From NCBI GenBank assembly GCA_963170185.1, contig CAUJGS010000083.1, positions 1 to 33,138 on the forward strand: 33,138 bases of DNA. Direction: 5' to 3'. How positions within the stretch are numbered: the stretch's first letter is position 1; every line of letters starts with the position of its first letter. The notes below the pieces were generated by a model, which did not search any database, was not told where the DNA came from, and saw only the letters and a program-made list of their open reading frames with translations. Position numbers and translations under genes: made by a program. This DNA is from Bdellovibrionota bacterium. GTDB taxonomy: Bacteria; Bdellovibrionota; Bdellovibrionia; Bdellovibrionales; JAMPXM01. Shown piece after piece: positions 24,872 through 32,767 of this stretch.

Positions 24872-26203
24872 CTATTTTCCAAGCGCTCCGGATTGGCGTT
24901 TTAAGACCTCGCCAAGCTGTGCAGGAACCTCTTTGGCATTTCCAACCAAGCGGAATTGAAAGGGTTTGCGAACCCAGCCCGCTTGGCCGGCTTGAAATCT
25001 CCAGCCCTTAAAGGCCTTTGCTGATTCAAGATCCATTTCCTTTGAGCCCGACGATTTTTCTAATACCACGCGGCCGACTCTGCCATCGGGTTGGATTTGT
25101 CCAAGAACCACGGCTGTTCCCTCTTTGCGTTTCAAGCGATCGCGAGCGGGATAGACGGGGTTGGGGTTACCTGGCAGCGCGCGAAGTTCACCGGCATCGC
25201 GAATCGGTCCGTTGATCACGAGTCCCGCGCCATTGCCTTGTCCGTTTTCGCCAACTCCCGCCGACTTTTCCGCCTGTGAAGAACCAGCAGAAGAGCTACT
25301 GTTTGCGGAGTCGCCGCCTTCATTTGCCTCATGGCCTTGAGCTGCGGCCATGGCCATCATCGGTTGTGGCTCGTCATTTGGCTCGCTTACTGGTTCGCTC
25401 ACCGATTCGTTGGCCGACTCATTGACTGATTCGCTGTTTGATTCACTGTTTGTTTCACTGGGCGGTGTCGCCAGCAATGTTGGTGGTGCCTCTTGTTGTG
25501 AAGTGTCTTCGGTGGTGGCTTCGTCTGTGGGGGCGGTGGCTGGCGGCTCTGCTGGAGTTTCTGGTTGCTGTGCGAGCTTTGGTGCCGCTGCTAGAGGCAA
25601 TTCCGATTGGTCTTCGGTTTGAAGCGAAGCTGATGTCGGAGCTTCCGTTGGATTGTCCGTTGGATTTTCTACGGGCACAGCTGCGACCACTGGCGCGGGT
25701 TTCTGAGGTGCTGGCTTCGATACCGGTTTTGGTTTCGGCTGTGCGACGGCTTTTGGCTCTTCGACTGGCTTTGTTTCGACTGGCTTGGTTGGAGGGGATT
25801 CTGTCTTTGTGACTTCTGCGGGAAGAGCGATTTCGCTTGTCGCGTCTGTCATCACACCTGTGTTGGCGGCCGAAGTCAGCGGTGTGCCGGCGTCATTCAC
25901 TTCGATGATCGAAATTTCGGAATTGTTTCCTGTGGCTCCCAGACCGGTGCCTTGTTCGCGTCCATCGCCACCACCGATTTGATGGAGGGCGGGGATCAGA
26001 TTTGAGTTCATCATGATGCCGGTTAGCAGGGCGAGATGCGCGAGAATGGAAAACCCGATGAAACCAGCGCGACGACCGAAGACACGGTCTTCCGCCAGAG
26101 GAGAGCTTGTTGGCGCTTTCACGGTAGCTCTTCGAATTTCTTGGGAGCGACGACCTGCTTGGTCGTTTCGTGTTTCATCTCGATCAAATGTGGAATTCGA
26201 CAT
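24872..26203 (-). CDS. TonB-like energy-transducer protein with low-complexity linker
   Basis: The 443-residue protein has a cytoplasmic N-terminal about 45 residues and a single membrane segment at about 47-69 (GFIGFSILAHLALLTGIMMN). A very long Pro/Glu/Ala/Ser linker with PKPKPVSKPAPQKPAP and an SESVNESANES stretch follows. The C-terminal domain, PVYPARDRLKRKEGTAVVLG through AFKGWRFQ (about 360-420), is the TonB C-terminal fold that contacts outer-membrane partners. The ATG at 26203 has TAAGGAG eight bases upstream; a longer frame to 26239 adds residues without a site. No ExbB, ExbD or TonB-dependent receptor is in the window, so its partners are elsewhere. AgmX/gliding-type proteins are an alternative family. 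Confidence 0.75.
   Translation of the reverse strand: MSNSTFDRDETRNDQAGRRSQEIRRATVKAPTSSPLAEDRVFGRRAGFIGFSILAHLALLTGIMMNSNLIPALHQIGGGDGREQGTGLGATGNNSEISIIEVNDAGTPLTSAANTGVMTDATSEIALPAEVTKTESPPTKPVETKPVEEPKAVAQPKPKPVSKPAPQKPAPVVAAVPVENPTDNPTEAPTSASLQTEDQSELPLAAAPKLAQQPETPAEPPATAPTDEATTEDTSQQEAPPTLLATPPSETNSESNSESVNESANESVSEPVSEPNDEPQPMMAMAAAQGHEANEGGDSANSSSSAGSSQAEKSAGVGENGQGNGAGLVINGPIRDAGELRALPGNPNPVYPARDRLKRKEGTAVVLGQIQPDGRVGRVVLEKSSGSKEMDLESAKAFKGWRFQAGQAGWVRKPFQFRLVGNAKEVPAQLGEVLKRQSGALGK
25368..25463. repeat. Eight 12-base tandem repeats inside the TonB-like gene
   Basis: The stretch 25368-25463 splits into eight consecutive 12-base units. Plus-strand examples are GATTCGCTGTTT (25428-25439), GATTCACTGTTT (25440-25451) and GTTTCACTGGGC (25452-25463). 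The pattern is G-x-Y-T-C-x-Y-T with a variable end. On the coding minus strand each unit gives a tetrapeptide of the type Ser/Asn-Glu-Ser/Pro-x, placing a negatively charged repeat in the linker. Because units are whole multiples of three, copy-number change keeps the frame. Confidence 0.75.
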
Positions 26204-26332
26204 GGCCTTGCTCCTTAGCGGATTGAGAATCTCAACCAAGCTCTCTCAACCAAATTTCATAGGGCAAAAAGCGGGCTTGGATGGCCGGGGGGAGATCGGG
26301 CGGCTGGTGGCCGTTCGCTCGGCGTCGTAGGT

Positions 26333-26371
26333 AAAAAGGTAAGCCGGGTGAGCCTGAAAGCGTCACCCCGG
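26333..26371 (-). terminator. Probable intrinsic terminator after nagZ
   Basis: The arms 26343-26351 (GCCGGGTGA) and 26363-26371 (TCACCCCGG) form a GC-rich stem with one bulged base and an 11-base loop. Read on the minus strand the stem is followed after a few bases by five Ts (the As at 26333-26337). It lies 27 bases after the nagZ stop and would end the nagZ unit before the TonB-like gene. Confidence 0.6.
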
Positions 26372-26397
26372 TTGCCTGGTGTTGTGGCGAGCGGCGA

Positions 26398-27516
26398 TTA
26401 GCCTTCGAGCAAAGAGGCGGGCACGCTGCCGGCGCGTACGGCGTCCGCGAGCTGTTTGTGAGACTCCGCGCCGATGAGTTTTTCGGCCTCCGACCAAGGC
26501 TTGATGGTGAGATCTGCGGACGTACCGAGTTTGAGTTCACCTTTGAGTTTCATAACTCGCGCGGCATTCTCGGTGACGATGGCGGCGGGGAGCGTGCGAT
26601 CACGTACGGCTTTTTCGATGGCATCGATGGCGATGCCTGGAGATGCAGGCTCGTTGCAGTAAAGCAGAACATTGGTTCCGGCCTGGAGCGCACGCACGGC
26701 GATGTCGCCGACCGAATGATGTTTGGTGAGAGCCTTCATGTCGAGATCGTCGCTGATAATCAGACCACGCCAGCGAAGCGAGTGGCGAAGGATGTCGCTT
26801 AGGAAAACTTCGCTCAGAGAAACGGGCCACTTGGCGTCGACGTTGGGGAAAAGTATGTGGGAACTCATGATGAAATCAAGACGCGCGCGAATCACGCGAC
26901 GAAATGGTTCAAGCTCACAAGCCTCAAGTTCGGCCAGAGTCCGATTTTCTACGGGCAGTTCTTCGTGACTATCGAGAAGAGTGTTGCCGTGGCCGGGAAA
27001 ATGTTTCGCCACGGGGATCAGGCCGGATTTGATAAAGCCGCGCACGACGGCGGAAGCGAGTTTGGCAACACCCTCTGCTGTCGTGCCAAGCGCGCGATCA
27101 CCAATGACGGTGTTGGCGGGGTTGGTAAGAATATCCACCGAAGGTGCGAAGTTCATGTTGATTCCGGCCGCCGCTAGTTCGATTCCGATAAGCTGTGCGA
27201 CTCGAAACGCCACGGTCGCCGAGTCGATGGCTCCGACCTTTGCCATGGGCGGCCATTCGGTGAAGGGGCTTCGAAAGCGGGCGACGCGTCCGCCTTCTTG
27301 ATCGACAGAGATAAAAAACGGTGTTTTGTCGCCTTTGCGTGCGGCGAGTGAGCGAATTTCCGAGCAGAGCGCGTGCAGCTGCTTTGGGCTTTCAAAGTTG
27401 CGCTTGAACAGAATGATTCCACCGATATTTTCTCGAACGAGAAATTCAGTTTCTTCCGCTGTCAGCGAGAACCCGGAGATTCCAACAATCATAGACGCGC
27501 CAATTTTTTCGCGCAC
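26398..27516 (-). CDS. nagZ: Beta-N-acetylhexosaminidase, glycoside hydrolase family 3
   Basis: The 372-residue protein has FISVDQEGGRVARFR at about 68-82, KHFPGHGNTLLDSHEELP at 171-188 (the loop carrying the catalytic Asp-His pair, D182 and H184), and GLIISDDLDMKAL, where D256 is the expected nucleophile. NagZ removes N-acetylglucosamine from anhydromuropeptides in the cytoplasm during cell-wall recycling; no signal peptide is present, in agreement. It has GTG as start (27514-27516) with TTAAGGAG eight bases upstream. It is 10 bases after the dppC-like gene, so it belongs to one unit with the permeases. The C-terminal about 40 residues go beyond a minimal one-domain NagZ. Confidence 0.9.
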   Translation of the reverse strand: MREKIGASMIVGISGFSLTAEETEFLVRENIGGIILFKRNFESPKQLHALCSEIRSLAARKGDKTPFFISVDQEGGRVARFRSPFTEWPPMAKVGAIDSATVAFRVAQLIGIELAAAGINMNFAPSVDILTNPANTVIGDRALGTTAEGVAKLASAVVRGFIKSGLIPVAKHFPGHGNTLLDSHEELPVENRTLAELEACELEPFRRVIRARLDFIMSSHILFPNVDAKWPVSLSEVFLSDILRHSLRWRGLIISDDLDMKALTKHHSVGDIAVRALQAGTNVLLYCNEPASPGIAIDAIEKAVRDRTLPAAIVTENAARVMKLKGELKLGTSADLTIKPWSEAEKLIGAESHKQLADAVRAGSVPASLLEG

Positions 27517-27526
27517 GACTTGCTCC

Positions 27527-28342
27527 TTAAGTTTTACGTGGATTCAGCCAATCGCGAAGCGAATCGCCGACAAGGTTGAAGCCGAGTACGAGAGTGAGGA
27601 TCGCAAGCCCTGGAAAGAGGCTCACGTGCGGTGCTTCCATAAGGATGCGACGTCCAGAGTTCAGTAGCGAACCCCAGGTGGGAATCGTGGGTGGGGCACC
27701 AAGGCCGAGGAAGCTTAAGCCTGATTCCGTGATGATGGTGCCTGACATTCCGAACGTCATTTGCACGACTAGAATCCCAAAAAGATTTGGCCAAATATGA
27801 CGGGTGAGCAGGCGAAGTGGCTTGGCGCCAACAGCCAAGGCGCCGACGACGTATTCGCGCTGCTTGAGATGGAGAATTTCGCCGCGCACGAGCCGAGCGT
27901 ATCCGGTCCACCCGGTTACGCACATTGCGAAGATCAAGTTTCGAATCGAAGGACCAAGCACCGCGACCAGAGACAGTGCGAGAAGAAACCCGGGAAACGC
28001 GTAGAACATATCGAGAAAACGCATCACGATTTGGTCGACCCAGCCGCCGATATAGCCGGCCAGACTGCCGATGATCAGACCGATGATTGCGCTGATAAAG
28101 ACCACGGTGAATGCGACTTGAAGACTGATGCGGGCGCCGTAGACGACTTGCGCAAAAACATCTGCGCCGTTTTGATCGCGTCCAAAGAGGTGTTCGCTAG
28201 ACGGCGGTGAATACCGAGCTGAGAGATCCATTGCCGTTGGTTCATGCGACGCAAGAACGGAAGCAAAAATCGCCGCCAGCGCCATGAGACCGATAAGAGC
28301 GATTCCAACGAAGAACTTTTTCGGGAGGCGCTTTTTCTTCAA
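27527..28342 (-). CDS. Dipeptide/oligopeptide-type ABC transporter permease, DppC-like
   Basis: The 271-residue inner-membrane protein has an N-terminal membrane segment (KKFFVGIALIGLMALAAIFA). The family's HLFGRDQNGADVFAQVVYGA block follows, then four or five more segments. The EAA loop GALAVGAKPLRLLTRHIWPN contacts the ATPase. SLSFLGLGAPPTIPTWG is a DppC/OppC signature. An open frame extends far upstream of the gene with no family likeness; the true start is most likely a TTG at 28340-28342 that overlaps the dppB-like stop as TTGA, with GTGAGG just before it. The substrate is not certain. The ATPase and binding-protein genes are not in the window. Confidence 0.88.
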   Translation of the reverse strand: MKKKRLPKKFFVGIALIGLMALAAIFASVLASHEPTAMDLSARYSPPSSEHLFGRDQNGADVFAQVVYGARISLQVAFTVVFISAIIGLIIGSLAGYIGGWVDQIVMRFLDMFYAFPGFLLALSLVAVLGPSIRNLIFAMCVTGWTGYARLVRGEILHLKQREYVVGALAVGAKPLRLLTRHIWPNLFGILVVQMTFGMSGTIITESGLSFLGLGAPPTIPTWGSLLNSGRRILMEAPHVSLFPGLAILTLVLGFNLVGDSLRDWLNPRKT

Positions 28343-29259
28343 GAGAGCCTCACTTTTGGATTTGCCGCCGCGTAGGCGAGATCCGTGATGAGATTGACCG
28401 CGACATAGGTGAAAGCGATGAAGAGAACGCAGCCCTGCACCAGTGGGTAGTTTCGCTGCTGGATCGATTGAAACAAAAGCGTGCCGACTCCGGGCCAATC
28501 GAAAATGGTTTCGACGATGACGGTTCCGGTGAGAAGTGCGCCGAATTGAAGGCCGATGATGGTGATGATTGGCATCATGGCATTGGCAAGGGCGTGCTTG
28601 AACCAAAGTCGAAGCGGGCCCGAGCCTTTGGCGCGTGCGACGTTCACAAAGTCTTCGCGAACGACTTCAATCATCGAGGCGCGAGTGACCTGCGTGAGAA
28701 TGGCGGAAAGACTTAGCGCGAGCGTCAGTGCGGGGAGCACCACGTGTTCAAAACCGCCGCGCTCGCTAACAGGAAGCCAGTCGAGGTTGATCGCAAAAAG
28801 AAGAATCAACATCGGTCCCAACCAAAAACCCGGCGTCGACATTCCAAGAAGGCCATATAGCAGAGTGAGCTTTTCAAATAAAGTGTGGCGGTAAACGGAG
28901 GCCAGCACTCCTAGGGGGATTCCGATTCCCAAGGCGATCAACATCGCGACGGCGGTCAGTTCAAAGGTGGCGGGTACTCGCTCGGCGATTTCCTCCCAGA
29001 CGGGGCGGCGTGAGTGCAACGAGGTTCCGAGGTCGAGCTGCACGAGGCCTTTGAAGTAGGATGTGATCTGCTCGCGAAACGGCCGATCAAGACCCAACTC
29101 GCGTCGGAGCACGTCTTTGTCCGCTGCCGTGGCTTGGTCGCCAAGCATGATGTCCACGGGATCGCCAGGCACAAAGTGCAAGAGGCTAAAGCTAAGTGCC
29201 GACACCCCTATCAGCACTGGCAGCGCCAGTAGCAGCCGGCGAATCACGTAGGTCAACAT
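28339..29259 (-). CDS. Dipeptide/oligopeptide-type ABC transporter permease, DppB-like
   Basis: The 306-residue protein starts MLTYVIRRLLLALPVLIGVS, the usual DppB/OppB start. SLLHFVPGDPVDIMLG and the EAA loop NVARAKGSGPLRLWFKHAL follow. Six membrane segments are likely. It pairs with the DppC-like protein to form the channel of a peptide-type importer. AAAGGA lies upstream of its ATG. It follows the exported protein gene by 3 bases and overlaps the DppC-like gene. Because nagZ is in the same unit, muropeptides or short cell-wall peptides are possible substrates; this is inference only. Confidence 0.9.
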   Translation of the reverse strand: MLTYVIRRLLLALPVLIGVSALSFSLLHFVPGDPVDIMLGDQATAADKDVLRRELGLDRPFREQITSYFKGLVQLDLGTSLHSRRPVWEEIAERVPATFELTAVAMLIALGIGIPLGVLASVYRHTLFEKLTLLYGLLGMSTPGFWLGPMLILLFAINLDWLPVSERGGFEHVVLPALTLALSLSAILTQVTRASMIEVVREDFVNVARAKGSGPLRLWFKHALANAMMPIITIIGLQFGALLTGTVIVETIFDWPGVGTLLFQSIQQRNYPLVQGCVLFIAFTYVAVNLITDLAYAAANPKVRLS

Positions 29260-29262
29260 GCG

Positions 29263-30183
29263 TTAGTTTCCTTTGCTAGGCGCCGCAGTCGGTGCGGGCG
29301 TGGGCGCCAGAGTCGCCGTCGGAACCGCTGCCGGAGTTGCTGCCGGGGGTGTCGTGAGAGTCGGTGAATTTTTCGAATCGGTTGCCGGCGTGACCGGAAC
29401 AGCAGGGAGGAGACTTCTCTTAGCGAGTTCGTTCTCTTTACCTTTAGGCATCGTTCCGAATAGCTGAGTCAGCGCGGCGGAATTCACACCGTGTCCGGCG
29501 ACGGCCTCTTCCATGGAGGCCGCTAGAACTGTTTGCACGTTTTGGTTGGGAGAGATTGTTCCAAGCACTTCGGCTTTGTGGGTGGCGAGGCTGATATATC
29601 GTGAGCCATTGACCGTGTTGAGGATCCGGAATGCCGGAATTCCAGATACAGTTTCTTCGTCCGCGATAAAAGCTTCGCCCTTGGCGATGGAGGCAGATTC
29701 TTCGAGTACACCTTGGTATTCGTACTTGATTCCCTTTTTGAGTCCTTCTTTTCCTTGCAGCATGACGTAGCCAAGAAAAGCCGAAAGGAACGCGCCTTTT
29801 GGAACGGTATTGGTGATGGTTTTCTTTTCTTTGCCTTCAGTCACGGCGGCGGTCATTTTGTCGCCTTTAAAGCTGGCATCGATCAAGATTGGTTTTCCGT
29901 CTTTCAGGCCGGTGTATTGATAGCTAAGTGGTTTGAAGGATGAATCTGCGCGCGCGACGAGGCTATCTGTTAGCCCGCTATCGGCGCTGACGATTTTCAT
30001 GAAGTGTACGGCGCGATATTCTTTTTTCTTTTCGTCGAATTCGTAGCGTTGAACGATGTAGCCGACGTGCTGACCGGAGATCAAGACTTTGGACCAGCCT
30101 TCAAACAGGACAGCCGCCTGCGCATAAGAAAAGGCGCAGAGGGTGAAGATCAATCCAAGAGCTGAGAGTGTTAGTCGAAACAT
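29263..30183 (-). CDS. Exported protein of unknown function, first gene of the nagZ-permease unit
   Basis: The 306-residue protein has a clean signal peptide, MFRLTLSALGLIFTLCAFSY, cut near AQA-A at 21-23. The mature part (FEGWSKVLISGQHVGYIVQR, then RYEFDEKKKEYRAVHFMK) looks like the beta-rich start found ahead of transglutaminase-like or lipocalin-like domains, but no catalytic triad is seen. A long Pro/Ala/Thr tail (about 60 residues, PTATLAPTPAPTAAPSKGN) follows. The ATG at 30183 has GAGAGGT six bases upstream; a longer frame reaches 30237 without a site. It may be a periplasmic helper of the permease, but it is not a typical peptide-binding protein: at 306 residues it is much shorter than DppA/OppA. 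Confidence 0.75.
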   Translation of the reverse strand: MFRLTLSALGLIFTLCAFSYAQAAVLFEGWSKVLISGQHVGYIVQRYEFDEKKKEYRAVHFMKIVSADSGLTDSLVARADSSFKPLSYQYTGLKDGKPILIDASFKGDKMTAAVTEGKEKKTITNTVPKGAFLSAFLGYVMLQGKEGLKKGIKYEYQGVLEESASIAKGEAFIADEETVSGIPAFRILNTVNGSRYISLATHKAEVLGTISPNQNVQTVLAASMEEAVAGHGVNSAALTQLFGTMPKGKENELAKRSLLPAVPVTPATDSKNSPTLTTPPAATPAAVPTATLAPTPAPTAAPSKGN

Positions 30184-30205
30184 GATGACCTCTCTTTCAA
30201 GACAA

Positions 30206-30234
30206 AGCGTAGCAATCGGCTCATCTTGAGACAA
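30206..30234 (-). promoter_or_regulatory. Candidate sigma-70-type promoter of the nagZ-permease unit
   Basis: On the minus strand TTGTCT (30234-30229) and TACGCT (30211-30206) are separated by 17 bases. TGC stands just before the -10-like box, as in extended -10 promoters. Both boxes match the consensus only in part (4 of 6 and 3 of 6). It lies about 23 bases upstream of the 30183 start codon. It is offered as the best of several weak options. Confidence 0.3.
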
Positions 30235-30328
30235 CAACTCTGCTTTCGCTGCCGGTAATCCTCAGGGCTAGTCGAGGTGTCTCTTGTTGATTCTCAAGCT
30301 GCCTCTTTTTGAGATACGATTTCGAGGT

Positions 30329-32551
30329 ATGCGCTTGCGATCGCGATCAGTCATAACCAACGAATCTGGGCAGATGTCCGTCTTCCTTGCGTTGGTCTTT
30401 CAGGTGCTCTTCGTTTTTTTTGCGATGGTCATCAACATCGGCCTCATGGTGCACGACAAAATCAATTTGCAGAACTCGGTCGATCTCGGCGCCTACTATG
30501 CCGCCCAAAAACAAGCCGAGATTTTAAACGAGATCGCGCATCTCAATTATCAGATCCGGCAAGATTACAAGCTGCTCGCTTGGCGATATTGGGTTCTGGG
30601 AACGATCGGTCGTGCTGGATACAACGAGACGCAACCGACGCCTCAGATCTCCGCCCCTGGTACCGACCCGGGGGAATATGTTAGACGGTATTCTTCTGGT
30701 GGGGCTTCGGCCCAGGAGGAAGTTCCTGTCGCCTGCCTTGCGACGCTTTATTGGTGGGAGTTTGCGATGCTGACTCCGGCGGGTGTGAATCCCAACGAGA
30801 ACTATTGCTGGCACAACTACAATTGGACCTCGACACCGATCGCGGTTCCATCCGTTCCATTCACGCCGGCGACGGCTGGATACAATGCGTATGCGTACAG
30901 CCTTGGGCAAACGGGCCAGGCGGACTATGTTCGAAGTTGTGACATGGCTTCGCCACTAAGCTGGGCGTTTGTTGCGGCGATCATGACGAACTATAAAATG
31001 TCGATCGCTTATAAAAAACGAGCGATAAAACGACTCCGTGAAAATTTGGTCTCCGAGAATCCGTTGGATCGAGACGGCGTGCCGATCCGCAATGGCGTGA
31101 TCGCCACAATTGAAAAGAATCTTACTGAAAGTAATCGCCAGGGATTCGATCCTAACTCGGTTCAACTTCTAAACGGCCTTTCGAGGGGCGATTGCGCTCA
31201 GGGTAGTCAGCCCGGTGAAAACACACTGCCGGAGATTCTTACTGCACCAGGAATGTATTTTGCCCTCCTGCGTGGATCGGCCGGTTCGACGTGCTCCTTC
31301 ACGATCTCTTTTCAGTTGGAATGGGGGAATATTCCGCTCACCGGTGGTGGCGTCAATAGATGGGATCCAAACCCTCCTCAGCTTATGCGCCAGATGACTA
31401 GTGGTGAACCTAATGCCAACGATGACTACCATTCCTCTCTTGGCTTTGAGAAAAACCCTTGGTGTATGGCATATGTTGGAGTGAAGGCACAAACATCTTC
31501 ACGAAAACCGTTTGCTCCATTTGGCAGAGCTTCGACTTTGGTAGCGCGCGCATTTGCGCAGCCGTTTGGTGGTCGTATTGGTCCTTGGTACGGCAAGCGA
31601 TGGTTTGCTGCAGCTTTGACCTCGGAATCTATTCCGGGCCCAAGTGCCGCTGCCGGATCGGGTGATATGAATCCGAGGCCTGAGCAGGCGGCCGCAAGGA
31701 CCGACCCGCTTACTTCTCCGCGAATTGTTCCCGGCGGGCCCAACTACCCATACTCCGCTTATAGTATTCCGAACTATTCTCGGTTTCCTGGCGATCCGTT
31801 AGGAATGCGTTCGAGTCGAGCTAAGGCGGTTGGCCGTCACTATTTTGGCCCACTGAGGAGCAGGCTTTATCAGCCGGCCGGTGGCCCGGAGGATCCGCGT
31901 CTTCGTTTGAATTGGTTTTTGGGTTTCTATGGGTTTCAAGATTCTGCAGATCCGTTGGCGTTTGATGCCGTCGCGCAGGCAGCTGCGGGTGCGATGCCTG
32001 CTCCACTAGAGCGATTTCGTAAACTCGAAATGGCTGCCGTAGCACCGGACCTCTTTGATATGACCTATTACTCGGTCGATCCGGCCGCGAATGCTAATTA
32101 TCTTAGATTAGCGCGCAGCAATCCATCTCGATATGGAAATACAGGGCAGCGCCCGATGGGAGACTTGGGTTCGCGCGGCAATGTGCCGAGCATGCAAGAG
32201 ACCAATGTTGAGTCTCAAATCAATGCCGTCAACGATGGCAGTGGTGTTGATCCGACTATTCGAGGAGTCATTTTCTGGCTGGCGCGTAGTTGGACACATT
32301 TATTGACGGGGTGGGCTCCTCACCGAGTGACGAACTTCACATTTCCGCTTGAGCGTTTTGGAATTTGCACGGCTGGAAATGAAGCGGCCGACGCTTTCAT
32401 GATTCCTGGCAAATGTGCAGCGGGTGGCCGAGTCGGGTACTCGGTCCGCCTAATTAGCCGAGCGCATCTAAACGGTCCGTGGCAAGTTGGTGGCGATGGC
32501 GTTGGAGCTTCACCGCTACGCAATCCTCCGGGAGACGACTCGCAGTTTTGA
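30329..32551 (+). CDS. Large TadG-like membrane-anchored surface protein
   Basis: The 740-residue protein has a TadE/TadG-like N-terminus: NESGQMSVFLALVFQVLFVF and further hydrophobic residues to about 40 form one membrane segment. VHDKINLQNSVDLGAYYAAQ and HLNYQIRQDYKLLAWRYW follow. Similar starts are, as I recall, common in Bdellovibrio. The remaining about 650 residues are outside the membrane, rich in Pro, Gly, Asn and aromatic residues, with some cysteines, and no known domain. TadG-like proteins belong to Flp/Tad pilus machines, but no other tad gene is seen here. The ATG at 30329 has GAGGT directly beside it, too close for a normal site. TTG codons at 30284 and 30287 with GAGGTG 4 to 7 bases upstream are real alternatives that add up to 15 residues. 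Confidence 0.7.
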   Translation: MRLRSRSVITNESGQMSVFLALVFQVLFVFFAMVINIGLMVHDKINLQNSVDLGAYYAAQKQAEILNEIAHLNYQIRQDYKLLAWRYWVLGTIGRAGYNETQPTPQISAPGTDPGEYVRRYSSGGASAQEEVPVACLATLYWWEFAMLTPAGVNPNENYCWHNYNWTSTPIAVPSVPFTPATAGYNAYAYSLGQTGQADYVRSCDMASPLSWAFVAAIMTNYKMSIAYKKRAIKRLRENLVSENPLDRDGVPIRNGVIATIEKNLTESNRQGFDPNSVQLLNGLSRGDCAQGSQPGENTLPEILTAPGMYFALLRGSAGSTCSFTISFQLEWGNIPLTGGGVNRWDPNPPQLMRQMTSGEPNANDDYHSSLGFEKNPWCMAYVGVKAQTSSRKPFAPFGRASTLVARAFAQPFGGRIGPWYGKRWFAAALTSESIPGPSAAAGSGDMNPRPEQAAARTDPLTSPRIVPGGPNYPYSAYSIPNYSRFPGDPLGMRSSRAKAVGRHYFGPLRSRLYQPAGGPEDPRLRLNWFLGFYGFQDSADPLAFDAVAQAAAGAMPAPLERFRKLEMAAVAPDLFDMTYYSVDPAANANYLRLARSNPSRYGNTGQRPMGDLGSRGNVPSMQETNVESQINAVNDGSGVDPTIRGVIFWLARSWTHLLTGWAPHRVTNFTFPLERFGICTAGNEAADAFMIPGKCAAGGRVGYSVRLISRAHLNGPWQVGGDGVGASPLRNPPGDDSQF

Positions 32552-32702
32552 GAACTCTCCTGTGTGGACGAGTCTGTTTGCTGTTTCAGTATGAGACGGT
32601 TTTGAAATTTTCTTGCATCAAAACATCGACACCTGTCTTCAAAGCTAACATGCGCTCGAAAGATAGACGGGGAAATCATCCTAAATATACGTTTTTTTTA
32701 CG

Positions 32703-32739
32703 AAAATCGGCACCTCCCCCTTTAGAAGTGCCGATTTTT
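32703..32739 (+). terminator. Intrinsic terminator after the TadG-like gene
   Basis: The arms 32703-32713 (AAAATCGGCAC) and 32728-32738 (GTGCCGATTTT) pair perfectly over 11 bases around a 14-base loop, and the right arm runs into five Ts (32735-32739). It is 152 bases after the TadG-like stop. The 216-base spacer 32552-32767 holds nothing else recognisable. On the other strand a run of As upstream of the stem would give a T-tract, so it may act both ways, although no minus-strand gene ends here. Confidence 0.85.
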
Positions 32740-32767
32740 GTCCGACAATATTTGTATGGGAGAGATC

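Noticed and set aside
25368-25463. Possible CRISPR-like array
   Set aside because: The 12-base units are directly adjacent without spacers and code for protein.
25350-25622. Plus-strand low-complexity frame rich in Ser, Asp, Val and Gly
   Set aside because: It is the reverse reading of the repeat linker in the TonB-like gene, which has a strong ribosome site and a recognisable C-terminal domain.
28343-28606. Upstream extension of the DppC-like frame
   Set aside because: The extra 88 residues are His/Arg-rich, lie within the dppB-like gene and do not resemble a permease N-terminus.
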